64,000 bases of DNA from Allocoprococcus sp004560705 (GTDB lineage: Bacteria; Bacillota; Clostridia; Lachnospirales; Lachnospiraceae). Shown piece after piece: positions 51,834-61,631 of the stretch. The stretch lies in contig NZ_JBQHTK010000002.1 in NCBI RefSeq assembly GCF_052065755.1, positions 124,001 to 188,000 of the forward strand, read 5' to 3'. Numbering within the stretch: position 1 is the first letter of the stretch; every line of letters begins with the position of its first letter. Both the position numbers and the translations under genes were made by a program. Below the pieces are notes generated by a model. That model had not been told where the DNA came from. It made no database searches and saw only the letters and a program-made list of their open reading frames with translations.

Positions 51834-51862
51834 ATCATATAATAAAACAGACCACATTTCAA
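51834..51862 (-). promoter_or_regulatory. Probable promoter of pyrBI
   Basis: TTGAAA (51857-51862) and TATGAT (51834-51839) on the minus strand with a 17-base spacer. Confidence 0.65.
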
Positions 51863-52044
51863 TAAGGATTTTATCTTTTGGTTTTCCGGCAGTTCGCTCT
51901 GATTTGGATATTCAGCCAAAGGAAGAGGAATAAAGAACTGGATTTTATAAAAAAAATAGTATATAATGTCCACGCAGGCAATGAATGCCGAAAGAACGAG
52001 CGAATGATAGAAGAAAGAACGTACAGATAAGGAGAGAATCCATT

Positions 52045-53175
52045 ATGGAAACATTACTGGAGATGAGGCAGAAACTGGATGAGATCGATACCCAGATTAC
52101 GGAGCTCTACGAGAAACGTATGGAAATATGCGGACAAGTGGCGGATTATAAGATAAAAAATGGAAAAAAGGTGCTGGACCGCACACGCGAGAATGAGAAG
52201 CTGGCGTCCGTATCTGCAATGGCGACGAATGATTTTAATAAAAAGGGAATCAGAGAACTGTTTGAGCAGCTGATGTCCATGAGCCGGAAACTCCAGTATC
52301 AGAAGTTGTCCCAGGAAGGCGTCCTTGGAAGACTTCCTTTTATTGAACTGGATGAGCTGAATGTGGAAGGGGCCCGTGTGGTGTTTCAGGGCGTTGAGGG
52401 CGCCTATAGTCAGGCTGCCATGGAGAAATTCTTCGGATCAGGTCAGAAGAATTTCCATGTGCCGACGTTCCGGGATGCAATGGTAGCGATCGAAGAAGGA
52501 ACGGCGGATTATGCGGTGCTCCCGATTGAAAATTCGACAGCAGGCGCGGTGGATCAGGTCTATGATCTCCTGGTAGAATTTGAAAATTATATTGTCGGTG
52601 AAGTCATCCTTCCGGTCCGCCATCAGCTTGCCGGTCTTCCGGGTGTGAAGATTTCCCAGATCAAGAGAGTATATTCCCATCCGCAGGGACTGATGCAGAG
52701 CGCCAGATTCCTGGATAATTACGGGGACTGGGAGCAGATCAGTGTCGCGAATACGGCGGTTGCGGCGAAGAAGGTGCTGGAGGAGAAGAATCCGGAGCAG
52801 GCGGCTGTGTGCAGTGAATATGCGGCAAAGCTTTACGGCCTGGAGATCCTGGAGCAGGACATCAATGCAGAATCCGATAATTCGACGAGATTTATTGTCA
52901 TTACGAACCAGAAGGTATTTTTGAAACATGCCTCAAAAATCAGCATCTGCATGGAAGTTCCGCACGAAAGCGGATCCTTGTATCACCTGCTTTCACATTT
53001 TATTTACAACGACTTGAATATGACCAAGATTGAATCACGCCCGATCGAAGGAAGAAGCTTTGAATACCGTTTCTTCGTTGATTTTGAGGGAAATCTTGCG
53101 GACGCGGCCGTCAAAAATGCGATCCGCGGTTTGAGAGAAGAGGCGCTGAATCTGAAAATTCTCGGCAATTACTAG
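52045..53175 (+). CDS. pheA: Chorismate mutase / prephenate dehydratase (P-protein)
   Basis: Bifunctional enzyme taking chorismate to phenylpyruvate. Residues 1-90 are an AroQ-type chorismate mutase (MRQKLDEIDTQITELYEKR; VADYKIKNGKKVLDRTREN). Residues ~110-290 are prephenate dehydratase (VVFQGVEGAYSQAAMEKFF; LPIENSTAGAVDQVYD; NSTRFIVI). The C-terminal ACT domain has ESRPIEGRSFEYRFFVDFEG and likely senses phenylalanine. Start ATG 52045 follows AAGGAGA (52029-52035). A TATAAT lies at 51962-51967 but the -35 is poor. No T-box or leader peptide is visible. Confidence 0.96.
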   Translation: METLLEMRQKLDEIDTQITELYEKRMEICGQVADYKIKNGKKVLDRTRENEKLASVSAMATNDFNKKGIRELFEQLMSMSRKLQYQKLSQEGVLGRLPFIELDELNVEGARVVFQGVEGAYSQAAMEKFFGSGQKNFHVPTFRDAMVAIEEGTADYAVLPIENSTAGAVDQVYDLLVEFENYIVGEVILPVRHQLAGLPGVKISQIKRVYSHPQGLMQSARFLDNYGDWEQISVANTAVAAKKVLEEKNPEQAAVCSEYAAKLYGLEILEQDINAESDNSTRFIVITNQKVFLKHASKISICMEVPHESGSLYHLLSHFIYNDLNMTKIESRPIEGRSFEYRFFVDFEGNLADAAVKNAIRGLREEALNLKILGNY

Positions 53176-53226
53176 ATTCAGAACAGACATATGCTTTGAC
53201 ATTTGCAATGGGAAAGGACAAATGAA

Positions 53227-54516
<1,290 letters not shown>

Positions 54517-54522
54517 GAGTAC

Positions 54523-54551
54523 TTGCGCTTTCGGACAGGACTTGTTATACT
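54523..54551 (+). promoter_or_regulatory. Probable promoter of prmA-rsmE
   Basis: TTGCGC (54523-54528), 17-base spacer, TATACT (54546-54551), 45 bases before prmA. Confidence 0.6.
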
Positions 54552-54596
54552 AATATGATACTGGAATTATAAAAATCGGATCAAGGAGATCATGGT

Positions 54597-55550
54597 ATGA
54601 AATGGAATAAATTCAGAATAGAGACAACGACGGAAGCGGAGGATCTTGTCAGCAGTATGCTCATGGATCTGGGAATCCAGGGCATTGAGATCGAAGATAA
54701 TATTCCGATGAGTCAGAGAGAAAAAGAGCAGATGTTTGTGGATATTCTTCCGGAGACCGGCGTGGATGACGGAGTTGCCTATATCAGCTTCTATCTGGAA
54801 GAAGAGGATGACAAGGAAGCGGTACTTGCAAAGGTTCGCGCTGAACTTGAGGATATGCGTGCGTATATCGAGGTGGGAAGCGGATCGATTGAGGAGTCGC
54901 AGACGGAAGATGTGGACTGGGTCAATAACTGGAAGAAATATTTTCATCAGTTCTACGTAGATGATATTTTGATCATCCCGTCCTGGGAGAATGTGAAGCC
55001 TGAAGATGAGAATAAGATGATTGTACACATCGATCCGGGCACTGCGTTTGGCACCGGTATGCATGAGACCACGCAGCTCTGTATCCGGCAGATCCGCAAG
55101 TATACCACGGAGCATACACGGATTCTGGATGTGGGATGCGGCAGCGGTATTCTGGGGATGCTTGCATTGATGTTCGGAGCCGAATATTCCGTCGGAACCG
55201 ATCTGGATCCGTGTGCCATCGATGCGACCCGTGAGAACATGCAGGTAAATGGGATCACCGAAGATCGCTATGAGGTGATGATCGGTAATATCATTGATGA
55301 TAAAGCGGTGCAGGATAAAGTGGGTTATGAGAAATATGACATTGTTGCAGCCAATATCCTTGCGGATGTGCTGGTGCCGCTTACGCCGGTTATTGTGAAT
55401 CAGTTAAAACCGGGCGGAATCTATATCACCAGCGGAATTATTGATGACAAAGAAGAAACGGTAGTGAATGCTGTGAAAGCAGCGGGGCTTGAGGTCCTTG
55501 AGGTGAACTATCAGGGAGAATGGGTTTCTGTAACTGCACGTAAGAATTAG
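54597..55550 (+). CDS. prmA: Ribosomal protein L11 methyltransferase
   Basis: Methylates uL11. The 317-residue protein has the N-terminal substrate-recognition domain (FRIETTTEAEDLVSSML) and a SAM domain with DPGTAFGTGMHETT, LDVGCGSGILGMLA, and DIVAANILADVLVPL. Normal length. It is followed 16 bases later by rsmE, the usual prmA-rsmE pair. Confidence 0.96.
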   Translation: MKWNKFRIETTTEAEDLVSSMLMDLGIQGIEIEDNIPMSQREKEQMFVDILPETGVDDGVAYISFYLEEEDDKEAVLAKVRAELEDMRAYIEVGSGSIEESQTEDVDWVNNWKKYFHQFYVDDILIIPSWENVKPEDENKMIVHIDPGTAFGTGMHETTQLCIRQIRKYTTEHTRILDVGCGSGILGMLALMFGAEYSVGTDLDPCAIDATRENMQVNGITEDRYEVMIGNIIDDKAVQDKVGYEKYDIVAANILADVLVPLTPVIVNQLKPGGIYITSGIIDDKEETVVNAVKAAGLEVLEVNYQGEWVSVTARKN

Positions 55551-55566
55551 ATGGGATGAGTGAGTG

Positions 55567-56310
55567 ATGCATCATTTTTTTGTGACACCTTCGCAGGTGG
55601 AAGAACCGTATATCTATGTGGAAGGGCAGGATGTCAATCACATGAAGAATGTCCTTCGGATGAAACCGGGCGAACAGGCCGGGATCAGTGATGGGAATAA
55701 TCTCAAATACGTCTGTGAAGTGGTATCTTACGAGGAAGGAAGGGCTACACTTCGTATCCTGGAAAAAATGGAGGCGGATACAGAGCTTAGCAATGAATTG
55801 TATCTGTTTCAGGGACTTCCCAAGGGAGACAAGATGGAGCTGATCGTTCAGAAAGCGGTGGAACTCGGAGCGGTGAAGATCATTCCGGTCGCAACGAAGC
55901 GTTCTGTCGTGAAGCTGGATGAGAAGAAAGCTGCAAGAAAAGTGGAACGCTGGAACAGCATTGCCGAGAGCGCCGCAAAGCAGGCCGGTAGAAGCCGGAT
56001 CCCGGAAGTGGAGATGCCGCTTTCGTACAGCGAGGCTCTTAAGAAGGCCGCAGAGCTGGATGTGGTGCTGATTCCGTATGAGCTTGCCAAAGGGATGGAG
56101 GAGACAAAACGGATCATTCGTTCCATCCAAAGAGGGCAGTCTGTTGGAATCTTTATCGGGCCGGAAGGTGGTTTTGAACAGGAGGAAGTGGAAGCAGCCA
56201 TCCGCAGTGGTGCAAAAGAGATCACCCTTGGAAGGCGGATTCTGAGGACCGAGACAGCGGGACTAGCGATTCTTTCTGTGCTGATGTTTGAATTGGAAGA
56301 GCAGCAGTAG
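55567..56310 (+). CDS. rsmE: 16S rRNA (uracil1498-N3)-methyltransferase
   Basis: A 247-residue SPOUT-class enzyme. The N-terminal PUA-like part begins MHHFFVTPSQ with HMKNVLRMKPGEQ. The knotted C-terminal domain has MELIVQKAVELGAVKIIPV, SIGIFIGPEGG-type sequence (VGIFIGPEGGFEQEEVEAA) and LGRRILRTETAGLAIL. Start ATG 55567 is preferred over GTG 55564. It pairs with prmA as in other Firmicutes. Confidence 0.95.
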   Translation: MHHFFVTPSQVEEPYIYVEGQDVNHMKNVLRMKPGEQAGISDGNNLKYVCEVVSYEEGRATLRILEKMEADTELSNELYLFQGLPKGDKMELIVQKAVELGAVKIIPVATKRSVVKLDEKKAARKVERWNSIAESAAKQAGRSRIPEVEMPLSYSEALKKAAELDVVLIPYELAKGMEETKRIIRSIQRGQSVGIFIGPEGGFEQEEVEAAIRSGAKEITLGRRILRTETAGLAILSVLMFELEEQQ

Positions 56311-56391
56311 GATTTCATTCAGAAGAGACAGATGGCAGGAAAGCAGAACCGGCATAAGATATAGTGAGGAAGAAGTTAGGAGACGATAAAA

Positions 56392-57549
56392 ATGGAAGTT
56401 TATCTGGATAATTCAGCTACGACCAGAGCATATGACAGTGTCAGGGATATCGTTGCGAAAACGATGTGTGAGGATTACGGCAATCCATCTTCCATGCATA
56501 AAAAAGGCGTGGAGGCGGAAAAATATGTCCGGGGCGCAAGGGAAACGCTGGCAAGGCTGATGAAAGTGCAGGAGAAGGAAATATTCTTTACATCCGGTGG
56601 AACAGAAAGTGACAATCTGGCACTGATCGGAGGCGCGCGTGCAAATCATCGCGCCGGAAAGCATCTGATCACGACGGCGATCGAGCATCCTGCTATTTTG
56701 AATACGATGAAATATCTGGAAGAAGAGGAAGGGTACCGGGTCACATACCTTCCGGTTGATATGTACGGGCGGGTGCGTTTGGATGCCTTGAAAGAAGCAC
56801 TCTGTCCGGAGACGATCCTGGTATCAATCATGTATGTAAATAATGAAATCGGATCCGTACAACCGATCGCGGAAGCAGCAGGAATCGTGAAGTCCTATAA
56901 CCGGAATATTCTGTTTCATGTGGATGCCGTGCAGGGCTTTGGAAAATACAGGATCTATCCGAAGAAAATGGGAATCGACATGTTCTCGGTAAGCGGACAT
57001 AAGATTCACGGCCCGAAGGGGATCGGATTCCTCTATATCAATGAAAGGGCAAAAGTAAGACCGATCATTTTTGGAGGAGAACAGCAGAAGAATATGCGAT
57101 CCGGTACGGAAAATGTTCCGGGTATTGCCGGAATCGCGCAGGCAGCAAAAGAGATCTATACGGGACTGGACGAAAAAGTGGCGCATATGAGGTGGCTGAA
57201 GCAGAAATTTATAGAAGGTGTCAGCCAGATCGAACATACAAAGGTTCATGGACTTACCGATGAGACGAGCGCACCGCATATCATCAGTGTGGGAATTGCA
57301 GGGATCCGGAGTGAGGTTCTGCTGCACACACTGGAGAGCAAAGGAATTTATGTATCATCCGGTTCTGCATGCTCATCGAATCACCCGTCTGTGAGCGGAG
57401 TGTTAAGAGGAATCGGTACAGGTAAAGAATATCTTGATTCCACAGTTCGCTTCAGTATGTCAGAATTTACAACGGAAGAAGAGATTGATTATACATTGCA
57501 GACATTATACGATTGTGTGCCGATGTTAAGAAAGTACACACGCCATTAG
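56392..57549 (+). CDS. Cysteine desulfurase (IscS/NifS-like)
   Basis: A PLP enzyme releasing sulfur from cysteine as a persulfide. The 385-residue protein has VYLDNSATTR, FTSGGTESDNLAL, the PLP lysine in SGHKIHGPKG, and the active-site Cys in SSGSACSS. Located 9 bases before thiI, so it most likely supplies sulfur for s4U8 in tRNA (a NifZ/IscS-type partner) rather than an isc/suf cluster. Confidence 0.94.
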   Translation: MEVYLDNSATTRAYDSVRDIVAKTMCEDYGNPSSMHKKGVEAEKYVRGARETLARLMKVQEKEIFFTSGGTESDNLALIGGARANHRAGKHLITTAIEHPAILNTMKYLEEEEGYRVTYLPVDMYGRVRLDALKEALCPETILVSIMYVNNEIGSVQPIAEAAGIVKSYNRNILFHVDAVQGFGKYRIYPKKMGIDMFSVSGHKIHGPKGIGFLYINERAKVRPIIFGGEQQKNMRSGTENVPGIAGIAQAAKEIYTGLDEKVAHMRWLKQKFIEGVSQIEHTKVHGLTDETSAPHIISVGIAGIRSEVLLHTLESKGIYVSSGSACSSNHPSVSGVLRGIGTGKEYLDSTVRFSMSEFTTEEEIDYTLQTLYDCVPMLRKYTRH

Positions 57550-57558
57550 GAGGAAAGT

Positions 57559-58740
57559 ATGAAGTTTCAGACTTATTTGATAAAATATGGAGAGATTGGA
57601 ATCAAGGGAAAGAACCGGTATATGTTCGAAGACGCGTTGGTGCGTCAGGTAAAATTCGCTTTGAAAGATGTAGAAGGAGACTTCCACGTATACAAGTCAC
57701 AGGCCCGTGTCTATGTGGACTGTGAAGGATACTATGATTCCGACGAAGTGACGGAAGCACTTCAGAGAGTGTTCGGAATTGTGGGAATCTGTCCGGTAGT
57801 CCGGGTATCTGACCGTGGATTTGATGAATTGAAAAAAGATGTGGTTGCATATATGGACGAAATGTATCCGGATAAAAATATCACATTTAAAGTCGAGTCC
57901 AGAAGAGCAAAGAAGACTTATCCGAAAAAATCGATGGAGATCAATTGTGACCTTGGAGAAGCGATTCTGGATGCTTTTCCGGAAATTCGCGTGGATGTTC
58001 ACAAGCCGGACGTTCTTCTCCGAGTAGAAGTCCGCGAGGAAATCTATATTTATTCGGAAATTATTCCGGGACCGGGAGGCATGCCGGTCGGTACGAACGG
58101 CAAAGCCATGCTTCTCCTTTCAGGAGGAATTGACAGCCCGGTGGCAGGGTATATGATCTCCAAGAGAGGAGTCGGACTTGAGGCGACTTATTTCCATGCA
58201 CCGCCGTATACCAGTGAGCGCGCAAAACAGAAGGTGGTCGATCTGGCGAAGCTTGTCTCAAAGTATACAGGACCGATCAAGCTTCATGTCGTGAATTTCA
58301 CCGATATCCAGCTCTATATTTATGAGAAATGTCCGCATGACGAGCTTACTATTATTATGAGAAGATATATGATGCGGATCGCAGAGCATTTCGCAAAACA
58401 GGATGACTGTCTGGGACTGATTACAGGAGAGAGCATCGGACAGGTGGCGAGTCAGACGATGCAGAGCCTTGCGGCTACAAATGATGTCTGCACTCTTCCG
58501 GTATATCGTCCGCTGATTGGTTTTGATAAGCAGGAAATCGTGGAAGTGGCAGAGAAGATCAACACCTATGAGACCTCGATCCTTCCGTATGAAGACTGCT
58601 GTACCATTTTTGTAGCAAAACATCCGGTAACAAAACCAAATGTGGAAGTGATCAGAAAATCGGAAGAAAAACTGGCGGAAAAGATTGATCAGCTTTTTGA
58701 CGAAGCAATTCGTTCGGTAGAGACGATTATCGTAAAATAA
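57559..58740 (+). CDS. thiI: tRNA 4-thiouridine synthase ThiI
   Basis: Activates U8 of tRNA with ATP and inserts sulfur. The 393-residue protein has an N-terminal ferredoxin-like domain, a THUMP domain, and the PP-loop LLLSGGIDSPVAGYM. It ends without the rhodanese domain found in E. coli ThiI, as in Bacillus, so sulfur transfer relies on the adjacent desulfurase. CYS in EDCCTIFVAKHP is present near the C-terminus. RBS TAGGAGGA precedes the ATG. Confidence 0.95.
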   Translation: MKFQTYLIKYGEIGIKGKNRYMFEDALVRQVKFALKDVEGDFHVYKSQARVYVDCEGYYDSDEVTEALQRVFGIVGICPVVRVSDRGFDELKKDVVAYMDEMYPDKNITFKVESRRAKKTYPKKSMEINCDLGEAILDAFPEIRVDVHKPDVLLRVEVREEIYIYSEIIPGPGGMPVGTNGKAMLLLSGGIDSPVAGYMISKRGVGLEATYFHAPPYTSERAKQKVVDLAKLVSKYTGPIKLHVVNFTDIQLYIYEKCPHDELTIIMRRYMMRIAEHFAKQDDCLGLITGESIGQVASQTMQSLAATNDVCTLPVYRPLIGFDKQEIVEVAEKINTYETSILPYEDCCTIFVAKHPVTKPNVEVIRKSEEKLAEKIDQLFDEAIRSVETIIVK

Positions 58741-58751
58741 AGGAAACAAAG

Positions 58752-58798
58752 CCTAAAAAATAAGATGAAGGCTCCGGGAAACCTTCATCTTATTTTTA
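58752..58798 (+). terminator. Bidirectional terminator between thiI and the HPr-like gene
   Basis: AAAAAATAAGATGAAGG pairs with CCTTCATCTTATTTTT. Long stem with A-run and T-run flanks, serving convergent genes. Confidence 0.9.
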
Positions 58799-58806
58799 AC
58801 TAAATA

Positions 58807-59040
58807 TTAAACTAAATATGGGTTCAGGATTTCAAGAATGTGATCGACTTCTTCACTGTCAGCGTGAATGTTGAGATCAATGGGTTTTGAAAGATCCAGA
58901 CTAAAGATACCCATGATAGATTTAGCATCGATAACGTATCTTCCTGATACAAGATCAAAATCATAATCAAACTTTGTGATTTCATTTACGAAAGATTTTA
59001 CTTTATCAATTGAGTTTAAAGAAATCTGTACTGTTTTCAT
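58807..59040 (-). CDS. HPr-family protein lacking the phosphorylatable histidine (Crh-like)
   Basis: A 77-residue protein with the overall HPr pattern and a conserved regulatory-serine motif KSIMGIFSL (Ser41). The active-site region that normally reads GLHARPA is IDKVKSF, so the phosphotransfer His (His15 in HPr) is replaced, apparently by Lys13. It cannot carry phosphate for PTS sugar uptake. B. subtilis Crh also lacks the His and acts only through Ser46 phosphorylation in catabolite repression; an analogous role is inference. AAGGAGG precedes the ATG. It stands alone. Confidence 0.8.
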   Translation of the reverse strand: MKTVQISLNSIDKVKSFVNEITKFDYDFDLVSGRYVIDAKSIMGIFSLDLSKPIDLNIHADSEEVDHILEILNPYLV

Positions 59041-59077
59041 GTGAAAGTTCCTCCTTGTTTTGAATTTATATAGATAT

Positions 59078-59104
59078 ATTATAGTTTGTATAGAGAATTG
59101 TCAA
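59078..59104 (-). promoter_or_regulatory. Probable promoter of the HPr-like gene
   Basis: TTGACA (59099-59104) and TATAAT (59078-59083) on the minus strand; the 15-base spacer is short, but a TAATAT at 17-base spacing overlaps. Confidence 0.55.
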
Positions 59105-59172
59105 GGAATAAAATGCCAAAGAAAACGATATTTTTTTGTAAAATCTTATAGAATTTGAAGGTGGGAAATGTG

Positions 59173-60498
59173 ATGAGAAAAGCAGCGTTACACAATTTGG
59201 GGTGTAAAGTAAATGCCTATGAGACGGAAGCAATGCAGGAACTTCTTGAGAAGAACGGATATCAGATTGTCCCGTTCCAGGATGAGGCGGATATTTATAT
59301 CATTAATACCTGTTCGGTTACGAATATTGCAGACCGGAAATCCAGACAGATGATCCATCGTGCCAGAAAGCAGAATCCGGATGCGGTGATCGTGGCTGCG
59401 GGCTGTTATGTGCAGGCAAGGACCGATGCAGGGGAAAAGGATGAGAATATTGATATTGTCATTGGGAATAATAAGAAACAGGAGCTGATTGGGATCCTGG
59501 ATGCCTATTTTGCACAAAAAGAGAAGCATCAGCAGATTGAAGTAATCGATATCAACCATACTGCAAAGTACGAAGAACTGTCCCTCACAAGGACGGCAGA
59601 GCATACAAGAGCCTATCTGAAAGTGCAGGATGGCTGTAATCAGTTTTGTACGTACTGCATTATCCCGTATGCACGGGGAAGAGTAAGGAGCAGAAAAAAG
59701 GAAGAGGTTGTGCGGGAGGTAGAGACACTGGCCGCAAACGGATATCGTGAGGTGGTGCTGACCGGAATTCATCTCAGCTCCTATGGTGTGGATCTTAAGG
59801 ATGAAAATGGGAAGCAGCAGGAAGACCTGCTCTCACTGATTCGGGCGGTCCATGAAGTGGAAGGTATTGTAAGGATCCGGCTCGGATCTCTGGAACCGCG
59901 GATCATCACAGAAGAATTTGCGTCTGAACTGTCGAAACTCAAGAAGATCTGCCCGCATTTTCATCTGTCGCTCCAGAGCGGATGCAATGCGACGCTGAAG
60001 CGGATGAACCGCCGGTATAGTGCGGAGGAATACTATGAGAAATGCAGGATCCTTCGGAAATATTTTGATAATCCGGCTCTTACTACCGATGTGATTACCG
60101 GATTCCCGGGAGAGACAGAAGAAGAATTTGAGGAATCCAGACGTTTTGTGGATAAGGTGGATTTTTATGAAACGCATATATTTAAGTATTCGAAACGCCG
60201 TGGGACAAAAGCAGCGGAGATGAAAGGCCAGATTACAGAGCAGGAGAAGGCCGGAAGAAGTGCTATTTTGCAGGAAATGAATGAAAGAAAACAGGCAGAG
60301 TATGAAAAGCAGTGGGTTGGTAAGGAAGTAGAAGTCCTTTTTGAAGAGGTGACTGAAAAAGAAGGACGGAAGATGGTGACCGGACATACCAGGGAATATC
60401 TCAGGATTTCTGTGCCTTGTACCGAAGACGGAGAGGAAAGCTGGACTAATCAGATAAAGAAAATTAAAATTGTGGATATTTCACAAATTACTCATTGA
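59173..60498 (+). CDS. mtaB: tRNA t6A37 methylthiotransferase
   Basis: A 441-residue radical SAM methylthiotransferase making ms2t6A37. The N-terminal domain has three cluster Cys (HNLGCKVNAYE; INTCSVTN; AAGCYVQ). The radical SAM core has DGCNQFCTYCIIPYARGRVR, and a TRAM domain ends the protein. The NLGCKVNAYE start and VTN motif distinguish MtaB from MiaB and RimO. ATG 59173 follows GAAGGTGG by 8 bases; a TTG at 59155 lacks an RBS. Confidence 0.94.
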   Translation: MRKAALHNLGCKVNAYETEAMQELLEKNGYQIVPFQDEADIYIINTCSVTNIADRKSRQMIHRARKQNPDAVIVAAGCYVQARTDAGEKDENIDIVIGNNKKQELIGILDAYFAQKEKHQQIEVIDINHTAKYEELSLTRTAEHTRAYLKVQDGCNQFCTYCIIPYARGRVRSRKKEEVVREVETLAANGYREVVLTGIHLSSYGVDLKDENGKQQEDLLSLIRAVHEVEGIVRIRLGSLEPRIITEEFASELSKLKKICPHFHLSLQSGCNATLKRMNRRYSAEEYYEKCRILRKYFDNPALTTDVITGFPGETEEEFEESRRFVDKVDFYETHIFKYSKRRGTKAAEMKGQITEQEKAGRSAILQEMNERKQAEYEKQWVGKEVEVLFEEVTEKEGRKMVTGHTREYLRISVPCTEDGEESWTNQIKKIKIVDISQITH

Positions 60499-60523
60499 AT
60501 TTTATTACAGATTATATTAGAAT
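60495..60523 (+). promoter_or_regulatory. Probable promoter of ireB-ruvX
   Basis: TTGAAT (60495-60500), 17-base spacer, TAGAAT (60518-60523), overlapping the mtaB end. Confidence 0.55.
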
Positions 60524-60550
60524 GGGTATTGAAGTATTGGAGGTCGTAAG

Positions 60551-60808
60551 ATGAAGAATTTATCGAATACACAATTTTTTCAGGTGGAGGCCGGACCACA
60601 GATTCAGGCAAAAGATATCCTTGAGATTGTATATAATGCTTTAGTGGAGAAAGGATATAATCCAGTGAATCAGATCGTAGGATACATTATGTCAGGTGAT
60701 CCTACATACATCACCAGCTACAATGGTGCAAGAAGCCTTGTGATGAAGGTGGAACGGGATGAGATCGTAGAAGAACTGCTGAAGGCATATATTAAGAACG
60801 AGTTATAG
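60551..60808 (+). CDS. ireB: IreB-family regulatory phosphoprotein (UPF0297)
   Basis: An 85-residue protein with NTQFFQVEAGPQ near the N-terminus and KGYNPVNQIVGYIMSGDPTY, the UPF0297/DUF965 signature. In Enterococcus IreB is phosphorylated by the Ser/Thr kinase IreK near its N-terminus and affects cephalosporin resistance; Thr7 here could serve. RBS TGGAGG precedes the ATG. It is followed by ruvX one base later, as in Bacillus (yrzL-yrrK). Confidence 0.93.
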   Translation: MKNLSNTQFFQVEAGPQIQAKDILEIVYNALVEKGYNPVNQIVGYIMSGDPTYITSYNGARSLVMKVERDEIVEELLKAYIKNEL

Positions 60809-60821
60809 GATGATTCAGATT

Positions 60822-61280
60822 ATGCGGATTATGGGATTGGATTACGGTACGAAGACTGTGGGAGTGGCGGTAAGTGACCCGCTGGGGATTACAGCCCAGG
60901 CCGTAGAGACGATTGTGCGCAAGTCGGAGAACAAGCTCAGACAGACACTGGCAAGAATTGAAGCACTTGCAAAAGAATATGAAGTAGAGAAGTTTGTGCT
61001 TGGTCTGCCAAAACATATGAACAATGATATCGGAGAACGGGCAGAGAAAGCGTTGGAATTTGGTGAGATGCTTCGTCGGCGGACCGGCCTTGAGGTCGTG
61101 ATGTGGGACGAGCGTCTGACCACGGCATCAGCAGAGCGGACGTTAATTGAAACAGGGATAAGAAGAGAGAACCGCAAGCAGTACGTGGATCAGATTGCGG
61201 CTGTTTTTATATTGCAGGGATTTTTGGATTCGCTTGCGATGAAGCAGAACCCGGACGAGGGAGACGAATTGTATGAGTAG
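60822..61280 (+). CDS. ruvX: Holliday junction resolvase-like protein RuvX (YqgF)
   Basis: A 152-residue RNase H-fold protein. Motifs are RIMGLDYGTKTVGVAVSD, LPKHMNNDIGERA and VMWDERLTTASAER. YqgF is implicated in 16S rRNA 5' processing and was proposed as a junction resolvase. An ATG at 60810 is in frame; ATG 60822 matches family N-termini (MRIMGLDYG) and has AGGA at suitable distance, so it is preferred. The next gene overlaps its end by 8 bases. Confidence 0.93.
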   Translation: MRIMGLDYGTKTVGVAVSDPLGITAQAVETIVRKSENKLRQTLARIEALAKEYEVEKFVLGLPKHMNNDIGERAEKALEFGEMLRRRTGLEVVMWDERLTTASAERTLIETGIRRENRKQYVDQIAAVFILQGFLDSLAMKQNPDEGDELYE

Positions 61281-61539
61281 TGAAAAACTGGTTTTTACTT
61301 ATGAAGATAGTGGAGAACAGGTAGAATTTTATATTCTTGAGCAGACGAAGCTGAATGGGAATACGTATCTTCTGGTTGCAGATTCTGAGGAGGACGACGC
61401 GGAATGTCTCATCCTTAAGGACACCAGTGCGCCTGAAGATGAGGACAGTCTCTACGAGATCACAGAAGATGAAGTGGAACTCGAGGCTGTATTGAAAGTG
61501 TTTGAAGAATTACTGGAAGATGTGGATATCGAGATGTAG
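61273..61539 (+). CDS. DUF1292 domain protein (YrzB-like)
   Basis: An acidic 88-residue protein with VEFYILEQTKLNGNTYLLVAD and a Glu/Asp-rich C-terminus, the DUF1292 pattern. The ireB-ruvX-DUF1292 order is conserved in Firmicutes but the function is unknown. Its ATG overlaps ruvX. Confidence 0.88.
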   Translation: MSSEKLVFTYEDSGEQVEFYILEQTKLNGNTYLLVADSEEDDAECLILKDTSAPEDEDSLYEITEDEVELEAVLKVFEELLEDVDIEM

Positions 61540-61631
61540 CAGCACACCGCGCGCCGGGAACCGGGGCGTAGACTCTTTATTTTACGATATGGATGTACGG
61601 ACGATACATAAAAATATATGGAGGTGTGACG

